Of a stretch of 8,975 nucleotides of DNA, positions 1-6,219 are shown piece by piece. Location of the stretch: the NCBI GenBank assembly GCA_002328825.1, contig DCWI01000040.1:1-8975 (forward strand), read 5' to 3'. Position numbers and translations under genes: made by a program. Position 1 is the first letter of the stretch. Every line of letters begins with the position of its first letter. Origin of the DNA: Nitrospiraceae bacterium UBA2166. Lineage in GTDB: Bacteria; Nitrospirota; Nitrospiria; Nitrospirales; UBA2166. The notes under the pieces are model-generated. The model searched no databases, was not told the DNA's origin, and was given only the letters and a program-made list of their open reading frames with translations.

Positions 1-492
1 GTTCCGAAATGTATGCTTGCTATTTATGGGCGGTCGGTGTTGGCGTGGCAGATACGAGAGCTTGCTAAATGTGGGATTGATGATGTCTCAGTGTTGGTTG
101 GGTTTGGCGCGGAACATGTCGAGCAGTTTTTAACAACACAATCGATAAGCCTACTTATGATGCCGATGACATGAAGCTAATCGTAAATGAAGAGCAGTTG
201 GTCAACGTTGGCAAGAATTTTTCTCTGGCTCAGGCTAATGGCAAATCAATTGGGGTGTTACGGTTTCAGGGAGATGGTCCGGCATTGTTCCAGCAGGCGA
301 TGGAGCGTTTGATGCGGACACCGCAGGCACTTAAACAGTGGTATTTATCGGTGATTGATGATATGGCAGCAAGCTGGCTTTGTTTGGACGTGTTCTATTC
401 GGGGTCTTCAGTGGGCAGAGATTGATTGTGTTGAGGATATTGAGCAGGCTGAAAAGATTGTGCAATGTCTTGAACTAGTGCCCAATCGCTGA
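1..492 (+). pseudogene. Decayed sugar/alcohol-phosphate cytidylyltransferase-like gene (5' end outside window)
   Basis: Three pieces in two frames read as one nucleotidyltransferase of the phosphocholine/inositol-phosphate cytidylyltransferase type. Piece 1 (1 to about 140, frame 1) begins VPKCMLAIYGRSVLAWQI and continues with a GIDDVSVLVGFGAEHVEQF strand, the usual N-terminal Rossmann half with its Pro-Lys. Piece 2 (about 144-385, frame 3) carries KPTYDADDMKLIV and, further on, GVLRF and LKQWYLSVIDDMA, typical of the C-terminal half. Piece 3 (about 388-492, frame 1) gives GLQWAEIDCVEDIEQAEKI, the family's usual ending, with TGA at 490-492. Between pieces 1 and 2 the segment that normally holds the NPF and NGD metal-binding motifs is gone, roughly 60-75 residues by my memory of the family. 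With that loss and two frame changes the product should be inactive. An 84-codon ATG frame exists at 171-425 but is only the middle fragment. Exact substrate of the ancestor is unknown. Confidence 0.8.
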
Positions 493-1237
493 CGGTATCC
501 ACGTCTAGTGCGGCTTCTGGAAACGGGAGTTCTATGGCGCGTATTGTCAGGCCTACTTGATGAGACAAACGTGTAAGTGCTTGTGTTAGTGGTAGTCGCC
601 CAATCAGATATTGGAACATTGTTCTCCAGCCTAAGATTCCAATAACGCGTATCGGGTTTTTTCTATGGTGTTCCACGTGACGCCAGAATTTTGCGGCAGT
701 GCGACCTTGTGGCGTGAGAAACGCAAAGAGGTTGCAGCCACAATAATCTCCATCTTGTAGTTTAACCGCAGTCCTCCGTGTATTGGGAAATGCTGTTTGA
801 ACGATGTCGAGGCGTGTAATGCCCACGGCAATGTCGCCGTCTGTTGCAAGTGCCTTATCACAAAATGTGTCTATTAGGGTTGGGTGAAGCAGTGCATGGT
901 CGGCGGTTGTGAGAAGAATCGGGTTGTTATGACTGACAGATGTCATGGCATGATGTGCACTTAAGCTTGGCGTTGCCTGAGGCTGAACCCATTGAACTTT
1001 CTCTGACATGACCCAATCAGAAAGTGTTTTGTCGTGACTGATTGTGGACCATTCTGGGCCACACAGAATGGTAGATTGTATGGAGCGGGCTAACGAAAGC
1101 GAATCGAGCACACGGATAACCATTGGCGTACCATTGATAGGAGTGAGGGCTTTAGATAGAACGTTGGCAGATGTTGAAAGCGGATCATGTGGGTTGCGGT
1201 CGCCTGCGAGTACGACGGCAGTAAATTTTTCTTGCAC
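395..1237 (-). CDS. MobA-like nucleotidyltransferase family protein, substrate unknown
   Basis: 280 residues with a GT-A/Rossmann nucleotidyltransferase plan. Residues 7-14 (AVVLAGDR) form the nucleotide-binding loop and Lys29 in SKALTP follows it. TTADHAL (110-116) sits where the metal-binding acidic residue is expected (Asp113). FPNTRRT (150-156) and YCGCNLFAF (165-173) are well conserved in the family as I recall it, and LPFPEAALDVD (237-247) closes the fold with the usual late acidic pair. The likely chemistry is transfer of a nucleotide onto a phosphorylated or alcohol substrate; which one is not known. The start is GTG at 1237-1235, chosen because AGAAGGA lies 10 nt upstream, inside the end of the preceding gene. 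It is the second gene of a minus-strand operon, 3 bp after the acyltransferase-like gene. Its last 32 codons (residues 249-280) overlap, antisense, the 3' end of the decayed cytidylyltransferase. Confidence 0.85.
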   Translation of the reverse strand: MQEKFTAVVLAGDRNPHDPLSTSANVLSKALTPINGTPMVIRVLDSLSLARSIQSTILCGPEWSTISHDKTLSDWVMSEKVQWVQPQATPSLSAHHAMTSVSHNNPILLTTADHALLHPTLIDTFCDKALATDGDIAVGITRLDIVQTAFPNTRRTAVKLQDGDYCGCNLFAFLTPQGRTAAKFWRHVEHHRKNPIRVIGILGWRTMFQYLIGRLPLTQALTRLSHQVGLTIRAIELPFPEAALDVDTVSDWALVQDIAQSFQPAQYPQHNQSLPTEDPE

Positions 1238-1240
1238 GCC

Positions 1241-2410
1241 TTAGAGTTCCTTCTGGTAGATTCGATACTGTTTGTATGGGGTTCCCCCCAATGAGTCAAG
1301 GATACTTCGCATTCCATGATTGTCTTCGAGAATCCATGATAGCTCAACTTCTTGGATGCCACGCTTGAGTCCAGGCTCACGGACGGCGTCAATTACCATA
1401 AAAGCGAGTGCAGTTCCAAGAAGGCTACGTTGGTAACGTTTACGCACCCCCATAAGTGGGATTCGTGCCGTTTTGGGATATGTTGCTTTGAGTCGCCACA
1501 AAAGTTTAATCCACCCGAAAGGAAAGAGTCGACCGTTCAGATCATGAATAGCCTCATTGACGTTAGGGAAGACGACAATCATTGCCGAGGGAACACCATC
1601 GACCTCAGCGATTTGAACCAAATTATCGGCAACAAGGTACTTAAGGTTCTGTGCGAGGTGGGAAAATTCTGCTTTGGTAAATGGAATATATCCCCAATTG
1701 TCTGACCATGCGTCATTAAAGATATCTTGCAAGATGGATATATCTCGTTTGAAGTTTGCTCGCTGTAGTGGACGTACGGTGATTCGCTCAGCAGTTCGTG
1801 CTGTGATGAGTTTCATAATTTGTGGTGAGGGAAAGGTGGCATCAATATGGTATGCGAAAGTATCTTTTATTTTGCGGTAACCTAAACTCTCTACTTGTGA
1901 AGCGTAGTATTGAGGTGCATGACCCATCATTACCATTGGGGGATACTCGAATCCATTGATGAGTAACCCACATTCCTCGTTAATCGAAAGGTTAAATGGT
2001 CCACGTATATGTCGCATGCCTTGATTGCGTAGCCAAGTTTCCGCTGCTGTGAAAAGGGGTTCAAATATCTTGGCGTTATCTTTGGCTTCAATCATTCCAA
2101 AAAAACCGGTTAAGTCTTGGTATCGTTCCAAGTGAAGTTTGTCGATTTGTGCGCTGATGCGACCGACGGCTGTTTGATTTTGGTATGCCAGCCAAAACTT
2201 AGTACGCGCATGTGCGAAGTAGGGATTGCGCTGGGAGAGGTGATTTTGGCGCTCAAGGAGCAATGGAGGAACCCACATCGGGTCATTAGAATATGTCAAA
2301 TATGGCAAGCGAATGAAAGCTCGACGTAAATGTCGGTTTGTTACAGGGATAACGCGTATTTGTTCTAGTGGCGTATTATCTTTTGTGGCTGTTGCCTCGG
2401 CAGTAAGCAT
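1241..2410 (-). CDS. Large GNAT-fold N-acetyltransferase-like protein (often misannotated dATP pyrophosphohydrolase)
   Basis: 389 residues, close to the usual length of this conserved but uncharacterised family. Visible hallmarks are LPYLTYSNDPMWVPPL (35-50), GRISAQID (83-90), GPFNLSINEECGLL (137-150), a PPMVMMGH stretch (157-164), GVRKRYQRSLLGTAL (about 321-335), which resembles the acetyl-CoA pyrophosphate-binding loop and helix of GNAT enzymes, and SWILEDN (358-364) in the C-terminal GNAT strand region. The function is probably acyl transfer; the acceptor is unknown. No signal peptide or membrane segment is apparent, so the product should be cytoplasmic. ATG at 2410 is chosen because the conserved domain begins about 18 residues later, although no clear Shine-Dalgarno precedes it. 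It is the first gene of a two-gene operon with the MobA-like nucleotidyltransferase. Relatives sometimes carry the dATP pyrophosphohydrolase label, which nothing in the sequence supports. Confidence 0.82.
   Translation of the reverse strand: MLTAEATATKDNTPLEQIRVIPVTNRHLRRAFIRLPYLTYSNDPMWVPPLLLERQNHLSQRNPYFAHARTKFWLAYQNQTAVGRISAQIDKLHLERYQDLTGFFGMIEAKDNAKIFEPLFTAAETWLRNQGMRHIRGPFNLSINEECGLLINGFEYPPMVMMGHAPQYYASQVESLGYRKIKDTFAYHIDATFPSPQIMKLITARTAERITVRPLQRANFKRDISILQDIFNDAWSDNWGYIPFTKAEFSHLAQNLKYLVADNLVQIAEVDGVPSAMIVVFPNVNEAIHDLNGRLFPFGWIKLLWRLKATYPKTARIPLMGVRKRYQRSLLGTALAFMVIDAVREPGLKRGIQEVELSWILEDNHGMRSILDSLGGTPYKQYRIYQKEL
1248..1254 (-). promoter_or_regulatory. Shine-Dalgarno site for the MobA-like gene
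   Basis: On the minus strand this reads AGAAGGA, 10 nt before the GTG start. It lies within the last codons of the upstream acyltransferase-like gene, so translation of the two genes is probably coupled. It decides the otherwise ambiguous GTG start. Confidence 0.65.
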
Positions 2411-3258
2411 TATGGGTTTTGAGAATACCAGTTGGGGAAATGGGGTTTCTGGGGGATGAAAAGGCTCATCGCTTTTGTGGGAGAATGGAGTAGCTTAAGA
2501 GTACGTATGTTTTTCTATTTGGCATACTAAAAGGTGAGGTGTTTTCGTTGGTCAGAATGTTATTGCATTTGTTGTAGCATGTTTTGTTCATGCGATCACA
2601 GAATAGGCATAAATGGATTGGTATTGAAAGTACGCTATCATAGACTTGCAAGGAAGCATTAGATTAAGGCAAGGCTTTATGTTTTTGCCGTATTGGATCG
2701 AAAAATCTCAGGGAATAGGGGCTCGCTGCTATCTTCACATACATCGAGTTTATTTGCGACCTAGCTCTGGAAGAAATTGTAGGCTATTCTCGTGTATGCC
2801 TCAAGGGACAATATATGTTTTCAGAACAAATTCATTTTCCTTTATGTTTACGCATTTCGAGCTAGATCAGAGGAGGGAGATATCTGGAGAGAGGGGACCC
2901 TCATTCTGGTACATTGATGGAGTACCTTATTTTTTCGTTATACTTAATACTATGGCTGCGTTGTGGTGAGTCTATTTGAAACTGTCAGGGTGGAAGATGT
3001 TTTGAGATAATGGCTAGGATGCATGTGGACACTGATGAAAGTGTAGAAAGAAATATCTCTCGATTGTACACGACAGAACGATTTGTTGGCAGTTCCCGTA
3101 CTATATTTGGACTGGCAAATGGTAATCTTTGCGCATTAACGCATCTTGGTTATGTACTTGCGAGATCAACGTTTTCAGGTCTTATTGTCTTTCCAAAGGG
3201 TGGTTTGACTTTCACGAACTAAGCCGTTAGAGTCCGGCCGAGTGCATGCTGATTGGCC
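2411..3258. other. Gene-poor interval between divergent acyltransferase-like operon and uppS
   Basis: About 850 bp without a convincing gene. Open frames of 61-107 codons occur on both strands, but the 107-codon one starts at TTG, is rich in Phe, Trp, Cys and Arg, and has no recognisable motif. A 70-codon ATG frame at 3010-3222 (+) starts MARMHVDTDES and matches nothing I know. Because the flanking genes diverge, the interval must hold promoters for both directions, yet I find no strong -35/-10 pair. Near the acyltransferase start is a cluster of G-runs (2414-2455), and there is a small GCATG/CATGC inverted repeat at 2577-2593. I see no trace of frr or pyrH coding sequence and no tRNA T-loop pattern. 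Confidence 0.6.
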
Positions 3259-4065
3259 ATGTCTACGCTTGATATCACAGTATATGACCAGTATTCCAAT
3301 GAAGAGTTATTGACTCGTTTAGATCTCAAGCGGCTTCCTCGACATGTGGCTGTGATTATGGATGGAAACGGGCGATGGGCAAAATCGCGATATATGCCAC
3401 GGATTGCTGGTCACTACGAAGGAATGAAATCTGTTCGCGAGGTAGTCACGGTCTGCCGGGAAATTGGAATTCAGGCGCTGACGTTATATGCATTTTCTCA
3501 AGAGAATTGGAACAGGCCTCCCAAGGAAGTTGGGATGCTCATGAAACTCATGGAGGGGTACCTTAAGAGCGAACTTGATCTTCTTTTAGAGCAAGATATC
3601 CGATTCATGACCATTGGTCGATATGATCTTCTTCCAAAGCCTATATTACAGTGGATTGATAAGGTAGAGGCAGCAACTCGCGATTGTAATAAAATGGTTT
3701 TAACGATCGCAGTCAGCTATGGTGGTCGTGGAGAAATTGTTGATGCAATGCAGGCAATTCTTGAAGACTATCAGAAGGGTACTGTTACTATCCAGGATAT
3801 TGATGAATCTTTGATCGAGCGTCATCTATATACCACATCACTTCCTGAGTTAGATCTGCTCATTAGAACAAGTGGGGAAGCCAGAATTAGTAATTTTTTG
3901 TTATGGCAAGTAGCCTACGCAGAACTGCATTTTACCAAGACGTTGTGGCCAGACTTTCGTCGCCGGGAACTATTGATTGCGTTGTTAGACTACCAGACTC
4001 GTGATCGGCGATTTGGGAGGACCTTGCAGTTAGATCGCATCCAAACTAGTGGGAAACTGTCATGA
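3259..4065 (+). CDS. uppS: Isoprenyl transferase / undecaprenyl diphosphate synthase
   Basis: UppS condenses isopentenyl diphosphate units onto farnesyl diphosphate to give C55 undecaprenyl diphosphate, the lipid carrier for peptidoglycan and O-antigen precursors, at the cytoplasmic face of the membrane. The frame is 268 residues from the ATG, slightly longer than the typical 250. The catalytic loop HVAVIMDGNGRWAKSR carries Asp35 (E. coli Asp26). LTLYAFSQENWNRP, AVSYGGRGEIVDA and LLIRTSGEARISNFLLWQ follow, with Arg203, Arg209 and Ser211 at the diphosphate-binding positions and Glu222 in AYAELHF at the E. coli Glu213 position; all offsets agree. The protein looks intact and functional. An in-frame TTG at 3253 lies directly after a stop and is the only upstream alternative. 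Neither start has a clear Shine-Dalgarno, so I prefer the ATG. First gene of the envelope block, 106 bp before cdsA. Confidence 0.95.
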   Translation: MSTLDITVYDQYSNEELLTRLDLKRLPRHVAVIMDGNGRWAKSRYMPRIAGHYEGMKSVREVVTVCREIGIQALTLYAFSQENWNRPPKEVGMLMKLMEGYLKSELDLLLEQDIRFMTIGRYDLLPKPILQWIDKVEAATRDCNKMVLTIAVSYGGRGEIVDAMQAILEDYQKGTVTIQDIDESLIERHLYTTSLPELDLLIRTSGEARISNFLLWQVAYAELHFTKTLWPDFRRRELLIALLDYQTRDRRFGRTLQLDRIQTSGKLS

Positions 4066-4171
4066 TGTCACTTGTAGGATGTGTTGGCAGATGTGAAGCG
4101 TTGGGTCACTCAGTAATATCACAATGATGTCGCAACTATGGTTGCGCTGAGGTATTTCGGGCAGGACGTGT
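4066..4171 (+). other. uppS-cdsA intercistronic leader with hairpin and possible 13-codon mini-ORF
   Basis: Positions 4131-4146 form a perfect 6-bp inverted repeat, CGCAAC-TATG-GTTGCG. No T-run follows, so it is not a classic terminator. An ATG at 4138 lies in the loop and second arm and opens a 13-codon frame (MVALRYFGQDVYE) ending in TAG at 4177-4179, overlapping the cdsA start by 8 nt. It could couple translation to cdsA or be chance; there is no Shine-Dalgarno for it. Confidence 0.35.
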
Positions 4172-5008
4172 ATGAATAGTTGGCGTGTCTATACCGCCGT
4201 CGTGTTTCTCCCGTTTTTCTTCGTTCTTGTTCAATATCTTCCCCCCATTGCTTTTCTAGTTTTTGTGCTTGGAGGTATTCTCTTTGCACAATACGAGTAT
4301 TGCCGTTTTTACGTACACAGGGTTTGGCGTGTTCCCTCGGCTGTTATGGGTTTTGTGCTTAGTGTTGGGCTTGGGGTGAGTTTCTATTATGGGTATCAGG
4401 CTCTCATGCCTGTAGGAATAGTTGGGATGGTAGGGATGGTTGCGGTTGTGGGTACTGGGTGCTTGCTTCCCTATATTAGAAGGTCTTTAGGAGGTTTTGC
4501 TGATACAATCACCCTTTTATTTGGATCTGCCTATGTTGGGTGGATGCTCAGTCATCTCATTCTTCTGCGTGGATTTGAATGTGGAATCTCATTAATTTTC
4601 TTTGTGTTTCTTGTGACGTGGGCATCTGACACTGCAGCTTATTACGTGGGATCATCTTTTGGCACGCGCAAGCTTGCGCCTCGAATTAGCCCTGGGAAAA
4701 CTATTGAAGGCTCTGTTGGGGGACTTGTGGGTTCGGTCATGATGGCGGTTGTCGCAAAGTTTGGGTTTATGCCGTGGCTTGATTTGAAAGATTGTCTTAT
4801 CATAGGCTTGTTGTTAGGGAGTATTGGACAGGTAGGGGATTTGTTTGAGTCCCGATTGAAACGCTATGCAGGAGTTAAAGATTCGGGAACAATCTTGCCG
4901 GGGCATGGAGGGTTGCTCGATCGACTTGATAGCCTCATTTTTACCTCTCCTGTTTTTTACTACTATGTGATTCTGATCAAAGGAGGAGCGAAAGAGTTCT
5001 GTACGTAG
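4172..5008 (+). CDS. cdsA: Phosphatidate cytidylyltransferase (CDP-diglyceride synthase)
   Basis: CdsA is an integral inner-membrane enzyme that joins CTP and phosphatidic acid to give CDP-diacylglycerol, the precursor of bacterial phospholipids. The 278-residue product is almost wholly hydrophobic, with about seven or eight membrane segments and short basic or polar loops. The family signature is complete at residues 227-253: Ser227, Lys230-Arg231, Lys236-Asp237, Pro243, His245-Gly246-Gly247, then Asp250-Arg251 and Asp253. PGKTIEGSVGG precedes it at the usual distance. ATG at 4172 is preceded by a weak AGGA (4163-4166) and an upstream in-frame stop at 4148, so the start is secure. It follows uppS by 106 bp and precedes dxr by 17 bp, the common uppS-cdsA-dxr-rseP order, and is probably co-transcribed with them. 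Confidence 0.95.
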   Translation: MNSWRVYTAVVFLPFFFVLVQYLPPIAFLVFVLGGILFAQYEYCRFYVHRVWRVPSAVMGFVLSVGLGVSFYYGYQALMPVGIVGMVGMVAVVGTGCLLPYIRRSLGGFADTITLLFGSAYVGWMLSHLILLRGFECGISLIFFVFLVTWASDTAAYYVGSSFGTRKLAPRISPGKTIEGSVGGLVGSVMMAVVAKFGFMPWLDLKDCLIIGLLLGSIGQVGDLFESRLKRYAGVKDSGTILPGHGGLLDRLDSLIFTSPVFYYYVILIKGGAKEFCT

Positions 5009-5025
5009 GGCAACGCTATTTTTTT

Positions 5026-6219
5026 ATGAAGCACGTTGTTGTTTTGGGATCGACAGGATCAATAGGCGTTTCCGCTCTTGAAGTTTTGGCATCGTATCCT
5101 GACAGGTTTAACGTTTGTGCGCTCACAGCAGCGAGTAAAGATGAACAATTGGCGAAGCAAATTGAGATGTTTTGTCCAAATGTGGCAGCAATGGCTGATG
5201 AAAATGCTGCTCGGCGTCTTAGTAATCGTCCAAATATTGGGGATGTTGCGATTTATTCTGGTGTTGACGGGGTGGTTCAATCCGCCACATTTGATCAGGC
5301 CGATTTAGTTATCTCGGCCATTGTTGGAGCTGCGGGTCTGATTCCGACATTGGCCGCTATTCAGGCTGGAAAAGATGTAGCTTTGGCAAACAAGGAGCCA
5401 ATGGTAATGGCGGGACAGCTTATGCAGCAAGCAGCTAGCGCGAATGGTGTAACGATTTTCCCTGTGGATAGTGAGCATAGTGCGTTGTTTCAATCGATGC
5501 AAGGACATCGAAAGGAAGATATTAGGCGACTCATTCTGACTTGTTCCGGAGGGCCTTTTCTAGCTTGTACACGTGAAGAAATGAGGCACAAGACGAAAGC
5601 CGAAGCGTTAAACCATCCAAATTGGGAGATGGGATCAAAAGTTACCATCGATTCGGCAACCCTCATGAATAAAGGCTTGGAAATGATTGAGGCTCATTGG
5701 TTGTTTGGTATTCCAGCGTCAAAAATCGATGTTGTCATTCATCCACAAAGCATTATTCACTCCATGGTAGAATACAAAGATGGCTCGATTATTTCGCAGA
5801 TGGGAATTCCAGACATGAAAATTCCTATCGCCTATGCGCTGAGTTATCCTGAACATATTTCACTTGATCTTCCACGGTGTGATTTAGTGAAAGAGGGACC
5901 ATTGAGTTTTGAGGAACCTGATACGGAGCGATTTCCTTGTTTGGCCTTGGCATATCGAGCATTGCAAATTGGTGGGACGATGCCCGCTGTTCTCAACGCG
6001 GCGAACGAAGTAGCTGTGCAGGGATTTTTGGATGATAAAATTGGTTTTATTGATATTGAGGGAATTATTGAACAGACCATGGGTGCTCATTTAGGCACAG
6101 AGGTGAACATGATTGAAGATGCAATTAGTGCAGATTGTTGGGCTCGTGAGTATGCTGGAAAGATGATGAATAATTGTGTTGATGATAGTGTTGTGATGAG
6201 GAGCACACGGCATGCTTGA
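5026..6219 (+). CDS. dxr: 1-deoxy-D-xylulose 5-phosphate reductoisomerase
   Basis: Dxr (IspC) converts DXP to 2-C-methyl-D-erythritol 4-phosphate with NADPH and a divalent metal, the committed step of the MEP isoprenoid pathway; it is cytoplasmic. At 397 residues it is full length. GSTGSIG (8-14) is the NADPH-binding loop and ANKEP (121-125) lies where NKES/NKET is usual, so Pro125 is a mild oddity. Metal ligands Asp148, Glu150 and Glu219 and substrate residues Ser149, Ser210, Asn215 and Lys216 match E. coli Asp150, Glu152, Glu231, Ser151, Ser222, Asn227 and Lys228, a steady offset. Trp200 in HPNWEMG matches the flexible-loop Trp212. The gene lies 17 bp after cdsA and its TGA overlaps the rseP start by 8 bp. 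ATG at 5026 follows a run of seven T with no Shine-Dalgarno close by, so translation may depend on coupling with cdsA. The product supplies precursors ultimately used by UppS. Confidence 0.96.
   Translation: MKHVVVLGSTGSIGVSALEVLASYPDRFNVCALTAASKDEQLAKQIEMFCPNVAAMADENAARRLSNRPNIGDVAIYSGVDGVVQSATFDQADLVISAIVGAAGLIPTLAAIQAGKDVALANKEPMVMAGQLMQQAASANGVTIFPVDSEHSALFQSMQGHRKEDIRRLILTCSGGPFLACTREEMRHKTKAEALNHPNWEMGSKVTIDSATLMNKGLEMIEAHWLFGIPASKIDVVIHPQSIIHSMVEYKDGSIISQMGIPDMKIPIAYALSYPEHISLDLPRCDLVKEGPLSFEEPDTERFPCLALAYRALQIGGTMPAVLNAANEVAVQGFLDDKIGFIDIEGIIEQTMGAHLGTEVNMIEDAISADCWAREYAGKMMNNCVDDSVVMRSTRHA
6198..6203 (+). promoter_or_regulatory. Shine-Dalgarno site for rseP
   Basis: GAGGAG, 8 nt before the rseP ATG and within the last codons of dxr. 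It supports the overlapping start at 6212 (ATGCTTGA, shared with the dxr TGA). Confidence 0.7.

Noticed and set aside
171..425. 84-codon ATG frame read as a complete small protein
   Set aside because: It is the middle fragment of the broken cytidylyltransferase: family motifs continue upstream of its ATG (KPTYDADD) and reappear in another frame after 388.
1090..1392. 100-codon minus-strand frame spanning the junction of the two operon genes, and other frames inside 395-2410
   Set aside because: Out-of-frame shadows of two well-supported genes with clear family motifs.
2577..2593. Inverted repeat GCATG-TTTTGTT-CATGC
   Set aside because: Only a 5-bp stem with a 7-base loop, no following T-run and no second copy seen; expected by chance in 850 bp.
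2646..2969. 107-codon open frame on the plus strand upstream of uppS
   Set aside because: It starts at TTG with no ribosome site, is unusually rich in Phe, Trp, Cys and Arg, has no domain motif, and looks like chance opening in AT-leaning DNA.
3010..3222. 70-codon ATG frame (MARMHVDTDES start) before uppS
   Set aside because: Composition is more protein-like, but no motif, no family resemblance and only a poor ribosome site. Not enough to call a gene; transcript data would decide.
3205..3232. Possible promoter for uppS: TTGACT followed 16 bp later by TTAGAG
   Set aside because: The -35 is acceptable but the -10 matches the consensus at only two positions, so chance is likely.
4131..4146. 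Hairpin between uppS and cdsA as a rho-independent terminator
   Set aside because: The stem is short and not GC-rich throughout, and no T-run follows, so termination is unlikely.
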